A stretch of DNA of 47,242 nucleotides from Sphingomonadales bacterium UBA6174. Lineage in GTDB: Bacteria > Pseudomonadota > Alphaproteobacteria > Sphingomonadales > Sphingomonadaceae. Below, piece after piece: positions 31,626-39,279 of the stretch. The stretch lies in NCBI GenBank assembly GCA_002422945.1, contig DITW01000061.1, positions 1-47,242 on the forward strand, read 5' to 3'. How positions within the stretch are numbered: the stretch's first letter is position 1; each line of letters opens with the position of its first letter. The notes under the pieces were generated by a model. That model did no database searches. It saw only the letters and a list, made by a program, of their open reading frames with translations, and had not been told where the DNA came from. A program made the position numbers and the translations under genes.

Positions 31626-32019
31626 GTTCATCGGCGCAGATAAGCACCTCAAGCGGCTGCAAGGCATGGGCGGCGCGGCGCTGAGGGAGGGTAAGAAGTT
31701 GGTCTATGTCCTCGCCGATATGCACGCGACAGAGGCGGCGCTGTCGATCACGGCAGGCGCGGTGTCGGGCAAGGGCCACATCGCCTCAAAGCCGGGTGAA
31801 GCGCCTAACGCGGACACGCACATGCTCGACCGCTCCATCCATGTGGAAATGACAGGCCCTCTCACCGCGCAATCGGTCGCTGATGCGCCTTATGCGGTGG
31901 CGTTGGAGTTTGATATGGATCGCCCATTCATGCGGCCAGCGGCGGCAAAGGTGCGTAAGTCGGTCGATGCGCTGGCCAGTGCTGCCGTGGATCGCATTGT
32001 CGCAGGATCAAAGTTGTAG
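31618..32019 (+). CDS. HK97 gp10-like tail component
   Basis: A protein of about 133 residues with AKFIGADKHLKRLQGMGGAA, AGAVSGKGHIASKPGEAPN and the end YAVALEFDMDRPFMRPAAAK. This is the layout of HK97 gp10-type tail completion proteins, whose typical end is a tyrosine-rich Y..LEFG..RPFMRPA stretch. The start is uncertain: a TTG at 31618 with GAGGG upstream fits the gene boundary, and an in-frame ATG at 31579 is the alternative. Confidence 0.75.
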   Translation: MAKFIGADKHLKRLQGMGGAALREGKKLVYVLADMHATEAALSITAGAVSGKGHIASKPGEAPNADTHMLDRSIHVEMTGPLTAQSVADAPYAVALEFDMDRPFMRPAAAKVRKSVDALASAAVDRIVAGSKL

Positions 32020-32023
32020 CGCC

Positions 32024-32030
32024 GTCCGTA
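32024..32030 (+). repeat. GTCCGTA motif, copy 3
   Basis: GTCCGTA begins four bases after a TAG stop, in the 67-bp gap before the next gene. Here it lies in the loop of a 6-bp hairpin (GCGCCG at 32019-32024, CGGCGC following). Confidence 0.55.
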
Positions 32031-32086
32031 TATCCCGGCGCTGACTGCCCCGCATAATCACGCCACGTTTCCAATGGAGATATAAC

Positions 32087-32596
32087 ATGGCTGGTTTTAC
32101 GGGTGAAATTGCGCTTTCGATCAAGGGTGCGCTGACAGGAACGAATGATCTGGGCAGCGCCAAGTTGGCGCTCAACCCGGTTGAGGAATTGCTACAGCTT
32201 TCGGCTGGCACGGCAGCGGTCAATCAGGCGAATATTCTGTTCTCCGACACGCGCACGTTGGCGGCTTCGGCCACCGAGGACTTGGACCTCGCGGGCGTGC
32301 TGACTGATGCATTCGGCGCGGTGATCGAAGCGGCTGAAATCGTCGCGATCTTCATCAAGGCGGCGGCTGGCAATACCAACAACGTGATCGTCGGTGCTGC
32401 GACCGCTCCGTTCCTTGGCCCACTCGGTGCGACCGGCACTTATACGATCAAGCCGGGTGAATATTTTCTCGCCACCTCGCGTTCGGGTTGGGCTGTCACC
32501 GACTCGACCGGCGACGACCTCAAGATTGCCAACAGCGGTGGCACGACTGGTGTCACCTATGACGTGATCATCATCGCCCGCACGGTCGCCGCATAA
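32087..32596 (+). CDS. Phage structural protein (169 aa)
   Basis: A 169-residue beta-rich protein: MAGFTGEIALSIKGALTGTN, then VLTDAFGAVIEAAEIVAIFI and TYTIKPGEYFLATSRSGWAV. It resembles small virion proteins found near head-tail joining genes in alphaproteobacterial phages. I cannot name the family. A separate gap with a GTCCGTA motif lies before it, and GGAGA is six bases before the ATG. Confidence 0.7.
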   Translation: MAGFTGEIALSIKGALTGTNDLGSAKLALNPVEELLQLSAGTAAVNQANILFSDTRTLAASATEDLDLAGVLTDAFGAVIEAAEIVAIFIKAAAGNTNNVIVGAATAPFLGPLGATGTYTIKPGEYFLATSRSGWAVTDSTGDDLKIANSGGTTGVTYDVIIIARTVAA

Positions 32597-32859
32597 TGCC
32601 GCGCGTCCGCTTCCTCACCGATTATAACCACACTTGGCCTAGCCGCGCCGTGACGTTTTTCCCGGCAGGCTGGTCTGGTCTGGTCAAGCGTGAGGTCGCG
32701 GACGCCGCCATTGCGAAAGGCAAGGCGACAATCTCCCGAAAAGATGCTACCAGTCCTGATGATGAACCGGTGGCAGCAACTGGACTTCTGGATCGAGCAG
32801 ACGATGACACTTCTGCTGGCGCAGTCGTTTGCGTTGAAGATCATGAAGACGGCGAATGA
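32596..32859 (+). CDS. Hypothetical phage protein (87 aa)
   Basis: An 87-residue protein with a basic beta-rich start (MPRVRFLTDYNHTWPSRAVT) and a very acidic tail (DDEPVAATGLLDRADDDTS, VEDHEDGE). It overlaps neighbours on both sides. It is not recognised; place suggests a minor structural or assembly part. Confidence 0.65.
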   Translation: MPRVRFLTDYNHTWPSRAVTFFPAGWSGLVKREVADAAIAKGKATISRKDATSPDDEPVAATGLLDRADDDTSAGAVVCVEDHEDGE

Positions 32860-33260
32860 CAACGATCAGCCCGATTATCACGACCCGGCAGACGATCCTG
32901 ACAGCGTTGAAATCAACGGGAGCGGTGACAGCCATCGTCCCGGCTGAACGCATCTATCCAAGCAAAGCGCCCGCCAGCCCGATCTATCCTCTCATTCGCT
33001 ATGGTCAGCCGACCGCTGATCCGGTGCGCCTTTCAGGTGGCGACGGCGGCGCAGTGTCGTCCATCGTCCAATGCTATGTCGCCAAGCAGCGCGGCGTGAT
33101 CGATGACCCGGAAACCACCTGCGGCGATCTGGTCAAGGCCATCGCCGATGCGCTCGACGCGCTCCCCGGCTGTTTCGTCACCCTGACGCAGCTATTCGAT
33201 GACCCGCAGGAGGCTGATACGAAGCGCGGGGTCGTCTCCTTCACTCAGACCACCATCTAG
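32856..33260 (+). CDS. DUF3168-like tail terminator protein
   Basis: A 134-residue protein with ILTALKSTGAVTAIVPAERI, YPSKAPASPIYPLIRYGQP, SSIVQCYVAKQRGVIDDPE and KAIADALDALPGCF. This is the DUF3168 layout of lambda gpU-like tail terminators, which stop tube growth and dock the head. It lies between the gp10-like gene and the tube protein, the expected order. Confidence 0.8.
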   Translation: MTTISPIITTRQTILTALKSTGAVTAIVPAERIYPSKAPASPIYPLIRYGQPTADPVRLSGGDGGAVSSIVQCYVAKQRGVIDDPETTCGDLVKAIADALDALPGCFVTLTQLFDDPQEADTKRGVVSFTQTTI

Positions 33261-33264
33261 GGCC

Positions 33265-33274
33265 GTCCGTAGCG
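33265..33274 (+). repeat. GTCCGTA motif, copy 4
   Basis: GTCCGTAGCG begins four bases after a TAG stop, in the 70-bp gap before the tube gene. Flanking GCCG and CGGC could form a short stem with the motif in the loop. Confidence 0.55.
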
Positions 33275-33330
33275 ACCGGCGCTGGGTCTAGCCGATAGTC
33301 TCCCCATATTCATGACGGAGATTATTCGCG

Positions 33331-33777
33331 ATGGCTGCACCTGATATTGTCAAAGGCTCATATATCGACATTCTTGTCGGTGACGGGGCCACGCCGGAAG
33401 TGTTCTCGGTTCTTTGTGGTTTCTCGACCAACAGCTTCACCGAGCAGGTGAACACCAGCGATGAATTCACTTATGATTGCGCCGACCCGGAAGATGTGCC
33501 GTTTCGCGTTCTGAACGTGACGGGCCGTCAATGGACTATCGGCGGCGAAGGCTTGCACAACCGGGCGCAGGGTGCGTTGCTCCGCACGCTCATCGGCCAG
33601 AAGAAAAGCTATCGCTTCCGCATGTCCGAGCCGACCGCCGACAATATCGACGACGGCTATTATTACGGCGTTGGCGTCATTGTGAACCGCGCCATCGGTG
33701 GTTCGCGCGGCGCTTATGCCACCAGTTCTTTGACCATCGAATCTGATGGCGAATGGCTGTGGGCTGACGCTGCGTAA
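33331..33777 (+). CDS. Major tail tube protein
   Basis: A 148-residue protein with GSYIDILVGDGATPEVFSVL, FTYDCADPEDVPFRVLNVTG, RQWTIGGEGLHNRAQGALLR and a final SSLTIESDGEW. This is the pattern of phage tail tube proteins in siphophages and GTA-like elements, with beta strands forming hexamer rings. It has its own gap and a GACGGAGA upstream, consistent with high expression. Confidence 0.85.
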   Translation: MAAPDIVKGSYIDILVGDGATPEVFSVLCGFSTNSFTEQVNTSDEFTYDCADPEDVPFRVLNVTGRQWTIGGEGLHNRAQGALLRTLIGQKKSYRFRMSEPTADNIDDGYYYGVGVIVNRAIGGSRGAYATSSLTIESDGEWLWADAA

Positions 33778-34178
33778 TGCAAACGGGACTCGATCTTTCG
33801 TTCGGTGATGGTGACTATTCATTCCGCCTGCCTTGGGCTGGATGCGCTGAAATCGAACGCAAGTCGGGTGCGCCAATCATGGAGGTTTACGCGCGGATCA
33901 TGGACGTGCGGGCCTCCTCAGCAGACGTGATTGAGGTCATCAGGCAGGGGCTTCTGGGCGGCAAAGGGGGGACCGTTGACGGTGCCGCCGTCCAGAACAC
34001 CCCGCACGCTGTCAACGCGCTGATTGATCGATATGTCTCTGGCCCTGATGCCCGACCGTTTCTTGAAAGTTGGCAGATCGCGCAGGCGGTCTTGAATGCT
34101 TTCATGGTCGGATATGAACCGGCTCAAAAAAAAAGCGCGGACCCAATGACAGCGGAAAGCCCGGTTCAGACAGAATAG
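33777..34178 (+). CDS. Tail assembly chaperone, short form (GTA gp10-like)
   Basis: A 133-residue protein of the Phage_TAC_11/GTA type (FGDGDYSFRLPWAGCAEIER, KSGAPIMEVYARIMDVRASS, ALIDRYVSGPDARPFLESWQ). It coats the tape measure while the tube forms. Near its end, nine A residues at 34126-34134 provide a slippery site. Ribosomes that do not slip end at the TAG at 34176. Confidence 0.82.
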   Translation: MQTGLDLSFGDGDYSFRLPWAGCAEIERKSGAPIMEVYARIMDVRASSADVIEVIRQGLLGGKGGTVDGAAVQNTPHAVNALIDRYVSGPDARPFLESWQIAQAVLNAFMVGYEPAQKKSADPMTAESPVQTE

Positions 34179-34390
34179 ACTGCGGGGAAATCCTCGGCAA
34201 TTGCGCCTTGATGGGTATCCCGCCGAGCGAGGCGAAGGACTTAACCCTCATGGATTATCAGGCGCTGCTTCATCACTGGCAACGGGCGCACTCAACAGAG
34301 GAGAGCGACCGTGTGGATGCACCGGATACCGCTTTCATGGAAGCACGATGGGCGGCGCTTGAGCGTCAAGGCGTGAAGGTGATCCACTGA
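33777..34390 (+). CDS. Tail assembly chaperone, -1 frameshift fusion (gpG-GT type)
   Basis: The same start as the short form, then a -1 slip on AAAAAAA (34127-34133, codons AAA AAA in frame) into a frame open without a stop to 34390. The second part (GEILGNCALMGIPPSEAKDL, then TLMDYQALLHHWQRAH) resembles the Phage_TAC_6 / DUF2376 partner protein. The fusion stop overlaps the tape-measure ATG. In lambda, the slipped product binds the tape measure and the unslipped one the tube subunits. Confidence 0.78.
34127..34133 (+). promoter_or_regulatory. Slippery heptamer for -1 programmed frameshifting
   Basis: A AAA AAA in the reading frame of the chaperone, within a run of nine A that is unusual in this GC-rich gene. 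The -1 frame has no stop from here to 34390. A downstream stimulatory structure is not obvious by eye. Confidence 0.7.
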
Positions 34391-37300
34391 TGGCTGTTAC
34401 TGCGGATAAGGTCATCGTCGAGTTTGAGGCGCGGCTGGCAGGCTATAACGCCAGCGTTGCAGCGTCTGCGGCTAAGTTCCAGAAGGCCACGCACGCGCAG
34501 GAAGCGCAAATCAAGTCGCTTGAACGGACGATTTCGGCATCGAGCGGGCAGATCGGTTCGACCCTGAAAGGTCTGGGCGGCGCTCTCGCGACCGCGTTCA
34601 GCCTCACCGCGCTCAAAGATATCGCCGACGGCTTCACTCGCATCCAGAACAGTCTCAAGGTCGCGGGGCTGGAAGGCTCCACGCTGGCCGCTGTGCAGGA
34701 GAAACTATTCAGGACGGCACAGCAATACGGCGCTGAATATGAGGCGCTGGTGGGGGTTTATTCCAAGGCCGCGCAGGCCCAGAAAGAACTCGGTGCAAGC
34801 AACGCGCAAATCCTCCAACTGACCGAGGCCGTATCGGCAGCGCTCAAGGTGCAGGGTGGCAGTGCGGAATCGGCATCCGGGGCCTTGCTGCAATTGGGGC
34901 AGGCATTAGGCAGCGGCAAGGTCCAAGCCGAAGAGTGGAATTCGATTGTCGAGGGGGCCTATCCCTTGGCGCAGGCTGCTGCGCGGGGGATGGACGGCAT
35001 GGGCGGCTCAGTCGCCAAGCTGAAACAGGAGATCAACGCTGGCAATGTGACCTCGCGCGAACTGTTCGATTCCATCCTCAAAGGCGCACCACAGACCATC
35101 GCGACGGCGGAGAGCGCCACGCTCACCCTGTCCGGGGCCTTCACCACGCTCAACAATGCGCTGGTGCAATATGTCGGCGGCGCAGCGACGGCGAACGGGA
35201 TCACCGAGGGCCTGTCGGTGGGCATCAAACTGCTGGCCGACAATGTCAGCACCATCGCGACAGCGTTGGCCATTGTGGCGGCTGTTCTCGGCGCGAAATA
35301 TGTCGCCAGCATCGGTGCGGCGACCATCGCGACGATTGCCAAGTCTGCCGCTGATGTGCGGGCCACGCTGACCACCGAGGCGCTGGCGGCGGCAATGGTG
35401 CAATCGAACGGCCTGATGCTGTCTTCTGTGCCGATCACGAACGCAGCCGCAGCCAGTGTGTCGGGCCTTGCAGTCGCACAGGGTGTTGCTGCACGGGCCG
35501 GGTCTGGTTTAGCGGCGGTGATGGGTGGAACGGTCGGGATCGCCGTCCTTGCGGCTGTGGGCGGGCTGGTGGCCTTCTCTGCCGCGTCGAAGGACGCCGA
35601 GCAGCGGTTGAAAGCCAATGCTCAAGCCGCCGATGAATTGGGCATCTCGCTGTCGGAGGCCAGCCAGCAGGCGCTGTCGGCGGCAGACGAGAACGCAGGA
35701 TTGGGCGGCGCAGCATCGACGGCCACTCCAAAGATGTGGTCGTTCAAGAACAGCGTCGATGGGTTGACGGAGAGCCTTTACGAGCAGGCCAAGGCAGCGC
35801 GTGCGGCGCGGGTCGAAATGCTGCAAAAGCAATTGGACGAAGCCAAGGCTCGTCGGGATGAGTCGGCGGCGGCGACTTCTGGCGGGGCCAGCCGGTTAAG
35901 CGAGGCGTCGAACGCAGCGCTCAGGCAGGGCGATATTCTGGGATCGGCCACATTCGCCGCGCAGGCTGGTTCATCGCAGATCATGAATCTGCTCACTGGT
36001 GGGCGCACTGGGCGCGATGGAGCGCGGGATTATACTGATTCCGTGAAGGTGGTGACAGCGTTGGCCGATACCATCGACCGGCTTCGCAACTCGCCCATTG
36101 GCAAGGGCGATCTACCTATTGCTGGCGGCGGCGGCGGTGATACCGGGAAGAAGGGCAAGACCAAAAAAGCCACCGGCCCGACCGAGCAGGAAATCGCCGA
36201 CCGCTTCTTGCAGGAGCTATCGCATTATTACGATCAGGAACTGCAACTGCGCGGCGATTTGACGGCTGATCTGGTCGAACGGTCGGCCATCGAACGCGAG
36301 GCTATCAACAATCGGTTGAAGGCTGATGTGGCCTCCATCAATGCCGATGAGGATTACAACGCCGAGCAGAAGAAAACGCTGGTCGCCGCGCGTGAGCATG
36401 TTGCCATGCTTGAGGCAGGCAATGTCAATCTGCGGGAAAACCAGCGCCTTCAGGAGGAGCAGCTTGCGACCCTGCAAGCAGCGCTCGACAGCAATGATGA
36501 ACTGCTGAACCTGCAAGCCGGTCTGGCTACCACAGCGGCAGAACGGCTGGCGATTGAGCGCAAACTGCTGGCCAACGCCCGCAAGCGCGAAGAGGCTGAA
36601 CTCAAGAACATCATTGATGACAAAGGCATCAACCGCACTTTCACACCCGCGCAGGTGTCCGATGCTGAGGCCCGCATGGCAGCGCTGCCCCAGATTTATG
36701 CGGAGAAGGACAAGGCGGCGAAGGATTCCAACCTCTCGCCACTGGAACGCCTGCGGAAAGATGTGCCGCAGACGGCAGCAGAGATTAACGAGGCGCTGGA
36801 AGGTGTCGCCGCAAACGGGCTGCAATCGCTCAATGACGGCATCACCGATGCATTGCTTGGCACCAAGTCGCTCGGCGAGGTGTTCCGGCAGGTCGCGCAG
36901 CAGATCATCGCGGATCTTCTCCGCATCCAAATCCAACAGATGATGTTTGGCAAAAGCAGCAGCGGCGGTGGAGGTCTGTTGAGCGGGCTTATGAGCGCAG
37001 CAGGCGCGGCGTTCGGCGGCGGTTCGACAGGGCCAAGCCCTATTTCTTTGAGCCAGACAATGAGCGATTTACCGTTTTCAGGCTCTGGCCTGCCCGGTTT
37101 CGCATCTGGCGGGTCCATGACGCTTGGTGGCCGTCCCGGTGTTGACCGCAATATGCTCTCGCTCAATGGCCAGCCCATCGCCCGCGTGTCCTCCGGTGAG
37201 CAGTTAAACATCAATAACCCGCGATTGACGAAAATGGGCCGCGATGGAGGGTCCGTATCGGCCACCAGCCATATCTATAACCTCAGTGTCTCGGTGGCCT

Positions 37301-37395
37301 CCTCTGGGGATGACCGGCGCGACCGGCGTTCCGGCCAGCAGGCGGCGGCGGCTTTCCGTACTGAAATGACGCGCTTCAACAAGATGGGTGGTTGA
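34390..37395 (+). CDS. Tail tape measure protein
   Basis: A 1001-residue protein that sets tail length and leads DNA out. The N-terminal tape_meas domain (VIVEFEARLAGYNASVAASA, then ITRIQNSLKVAG-type FTRIQNSLKVAGLEGS, AEEWNSIVEGAYPLAQAAAR) is followed by hydrophobic segments around residues 270-300 and 345-400. A long charged coiled coil (about 590-820) and a Gly-rich end with a C-terminal GSMTLGGRPGVDRNMLSLNG complete it. The start overlaps the frameshift product stop (ATGA). By the usual rule of about 1.5 angstrom per residue, the tail would be near 150 nm. Confidence 0.93.
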   Translation: MAVTADKVIVEFEARLAGYNASVAASAAKFQKATHAQEAQIKSLERTISASSGQIGSTLKGLGGALATAFSLTALKDIADGFTRIQNSLKVAGLEGSTLAAVQEKLFRTAQQYGAEYEALVGVYSKAAQAQKELGASNAQILQLTEAVSAALKVQGGSAESASGALLQLGQALGSGKVQAEEWNSIVEGAYPLAQAAARGMDGMGGSVAKLKQEINAGNVTSRELFDSILKGAPQTIATAESATLTLSGAFTTLNNALVQYVGGAATANGITEGLSVGIKLLADNVSTIATALAIVAAVLGAKYVASIGAATIATIAKSAADVRATLTTEALAAAMVQSNGLMLSSVPITNAAAASVSGLAVAQGVAARAGSGLAAVMGGTVGIAVLAAVGGLVAFSAASKDAEQRLKANAQAADELGISLSEASQQALSAADENAGLGGAASTATPKMWSFKNSVDGLTESLYEQAKAARAARVEMLQKQLDEAKARRDESAAATSGGASRLSEASNAALRQGDILGSATFAAQAGSSQIMNLLTGGRTGRDGARDYTDSVKVVTALADTIDRLRNSPIGKGDLPIAGGGGGDTGKKGKTKKATGPTEQEIADRFLQELSHYYDQELQLRGDLTADLVERSAIEREAINNRLKADVASINADEDYNAEQKKTLVAAREHVAMLEAGNVNLRENQRLQEEQLATLQAALDSNDELLNLQAGLATTAAERLAIERKLLANARKREEAELKNIIDDKGINRTFTPAQVSDAEARMAALPQIYAEKDKAAKDSNLSPLERLRKDVPQTAAEINEALEGVAANGLQSLNDGITDALLGTKSLGEVFRQVAQQIIADLLRIQIQQMMFGKSSSGGGGLLSGLMSAAGAAFGGGSTGPSPISLSQTMSDLPFSGSGLPGFASGGSMTLGGRPGVDRNMLSLNGQPIARVSSGEQLNINNPRLTKMGRDGGSVSATSHIYNLSVSVASSGDDRRDRRSGQQAAAAFRTEMTRFNKMGG

Positions 37396-37397
37396 CC

Positions 37398-37994
37398 ATG
37401 TTTATCGATGAGCGCCTGCCAACCAGAATCGAAACGGGGGCGATCCGGCGCGATGAAGAGGATATTGAGGTCACCCGCACCGATGGGCAATGGGAGATCC
37501 GCAATGCACGCCATTCGCAGAGCCTGCTGGAATTCGAAATCAGCTTCAAGACCGACCTTTACGGCAGCGCTGTCAATGCGGCGGTGAAGTCGCTCTACAA
37601 GGTCGCGCGGGGATCGCTGCACAGTTTCCGGTTTCGGGATTGGTCTGACTTCGCGCTGACCGATGCGAATATTGGAACCGGGGATGGCGCGACAACCGCG
37701 TTCCAGATCGTCCGTAAATGGACAGTGGACGCGGAGACGCATAGTCGCAAGATCACGCGCCCGGTGTCGCCATTGGTCGTCAAGAAAGACGATGTGGTGC
37801 AGGTATCCGGCTATACGGTCGATTATACCACCGGCATCGTGACATTTACGCCCGCGCCCGCGATTGGCGTAGTGATCACTGTGACGGGCGAGTTCGATAT
37901 TCCGGTGCGCTTTGATACCACCATGACCTCGGTTGGGCGTTCGGCATATAATGAGCATCTCGACACCTTGACGCTGGTGGAGGTGCGCGAATGA
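37398..37994 (+). CDS. DUF2460 distal tail protein (GTA gp12-like)
   Basis: A 198-residue protein with FIDERLPTRIETGAIRRDE, FKTDLYGSAVNAAVKSLYKV, FRFRDWSDFALTDA and the end FDIPVRFDTTMTSVGRSAYN. This is the DUF2460 domain, the distal tail ring in GTA-like tails. The ATG at 37398 is three bases after the tape-measure stop and is preferred over the TTG two codons before. Confidence 0.9.
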   Translation: MFIDERLPTRIETGAIRRDEEDIEVTRTDGQWEIRNARHSQSLLEFEISFKTDLYGSAVNAAVKSLYKVARGSLHSFRFRDWSDFALTDANIGTGDGATTAFQIVRKWTVDAETHSRKITRPVSPLVVKKDDVVQVSGYTVDYTTGIVTFTPAPAIGVVITVTGEFDIPVRFDTTMTSVGRSAYNEHLDTLTLVEVRE

Positions 37995-38863
37995 GCCGCA
38001 CTCTCTCCGCAGGCCATATCACGCATCTGGCGGGCAATACGCACACGCGCTGCACGATGCTGCGGCTTGACCTGATTGACGGGTCGGTGCTGGCGATCAC
38101 GGATCACGACCAGCCCATCACGTTCGATCTGGGCGATGGCGCGGCCACCTATTCGCCCACCACTGGCATCCTGCCAAGCGATCTAGCTTTGTCCACCGGC
38201 TTCGAGGCCGACGATGTGGAAATCAGCGGGCCGATTGCAGACGATGTGACGTTGCCTGCAATCCTCGGTGGGCGGTTCGATGAGGCCCGCGCCCGCATGT
38301 TCCAAGTCAATTGGGCAAACCTTGCAGACGGGGCAATCCCGTTGATGAGGGGCCGGGTGGCGCTCGGCACGGTTAAGGGCGGGCAATTTACGCTGTTGAT
38401 CCACTCGCAAGTGGGCCGCTTTTCTCAACGGATCGGGCGCACGATCACCGGCTATTGTGATGCAGACTTCGGTGATGTGCGGTGTGGCTTCACGGTCCCG
38501 ACCATTTCGGCCACTGTCACCGGCATTGTCGATGCGCGGCAATTCACGGTGTCCTATACCGGCAGCTATGCCGACGACCATTTCAACATGGGGTCAATCG
38601 TCTGGACTTCCGGCGCGTTGGTCGGGACGCGCCCGGTCGAGATATTCGACTGGTCGGTTGCGGGTCTGGTGACGCTTTGGACGCCGCTTGCCGGTCTGCC
38701 GCTGATCGATTCCACGCTGACCATTCGCAAAGGTTGCCTGAAAACGCGGCCTGCCTGCTTGGCTTACGGCAACATGATCAATTTTCGCGGTTTCCCTGAT
38801 GTGCCGGGGTCTGACCAAGTGCTGAAATACGCCACGCCGGGTCAAGGGAATGTCGCGCCATGA
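37991..38863 (+). CDS. DUF2163 baseplate hub protein (GTA gp13-like)
   Basis: A 290-residue protein with TRCTMLRLDLIDGSVLAITD, GFEADDVEISGPI, ARMFQVNWANLADGAIPLMR and a C-terminal Cys-rich part (YCDADFGDVRCGF, KGCLKTRPACLAYGN, FRGFPDVPGSDQVLKY). DUF2163 proteins form the hub in RcGTA, where they bind an iron-sulfur cluster through such cysteines. The cysteines are all present. ATGA overlaps connect it on both sides. Confidence 0.9.
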   Translation: MSRTLSAGHITHLAGNTHTRCTMLRLDLIDGSVLAITDHDQPITFDLGDGAATYSPTTGILPSDLALSTGFEADDVEISGPIADDVTLPAILGGRFDEARARMFQVNWANLADGAIPLMRGRVALGTVKGGQFTLLIHSQVGRFSQRIGRTITGYCDADFGDVRCGFTVPTISATVTGIVDARQFTVSYTGSYADDHFNMGSIVWTSGALVGTRPVEIFDWSVAGLVTLWTPLAGLPLIDSTLTIRKGCLKTRPACLAYGNMINFRGFPDVPGSDQVLKYATPGQGNVAP

Positions 38864-39279
38864 TCGGGGAACGGATCGTCGCAGAGGCGCGGGAATGGAT
38901 CGGCACACCGCACCACCATCAGCAATCGGTCAAGGGCCGGGGTTGTGATTGCAAGGGGCTGGTCGCGGGCGTGGCGCGGGAAATGGGCCGACCGGAAGGC
39001 GCAAGCCTGTTTGCGGGCATGGGCAATTATTCAACGGTGATCCCGACGCGGCTGTTGCGCGACGGCTTGGCCGCATTGTTCGATCAGGTGAGCGAGATCC
39101 AAGCGGGCGATGTGTTGTTGCTGATTGTCGGGGGAAAGCCTCAACATCTGGCAATCGCAACCGGTACGGGTCGGATGATCCACACATATTCATCAGGGCC
39201 AATGGCGGTGATTGAGGTTCCGATGGGAACTGCATGGAACCGGGCAATTGACAGCGTTTGGCGCTGGAGGGAAATCTAA
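38860..39279 (+). CDS. NlpC/P60 cell-wall peptidase (GTA gp14-like)
   Basis: A 139-residue peptidase carried on the tail tip to open the peptidoglycan peptide stem. The catalytic Cys31 is in GRGCDCKGLVAG and the His is in GKPQHLAIATGTGRMIH. Length and place between DUF2163 and the gp15-like gene match RcGTA. Confidence 0.9.
   Translation: MIGERIVAEAREWIGTPHHHQQSVKGRGCDCKGLVAGVAREMGRPEGASLFAGMGNYSTVIPTRLLRDGLAALFDQVSEIQAGDVLLLIVGGKPQHLAIATGTGRMIHTYSSGPMAVIEVPMGTAWNRAIDSVWRWREI

Noticed and set aside
34208..34390. Separate 60-codon gene before the tape measure
   Set aside because: The frame is open back to the A run and has no good ribosome site, so a -1 frameshift extension explains it better.
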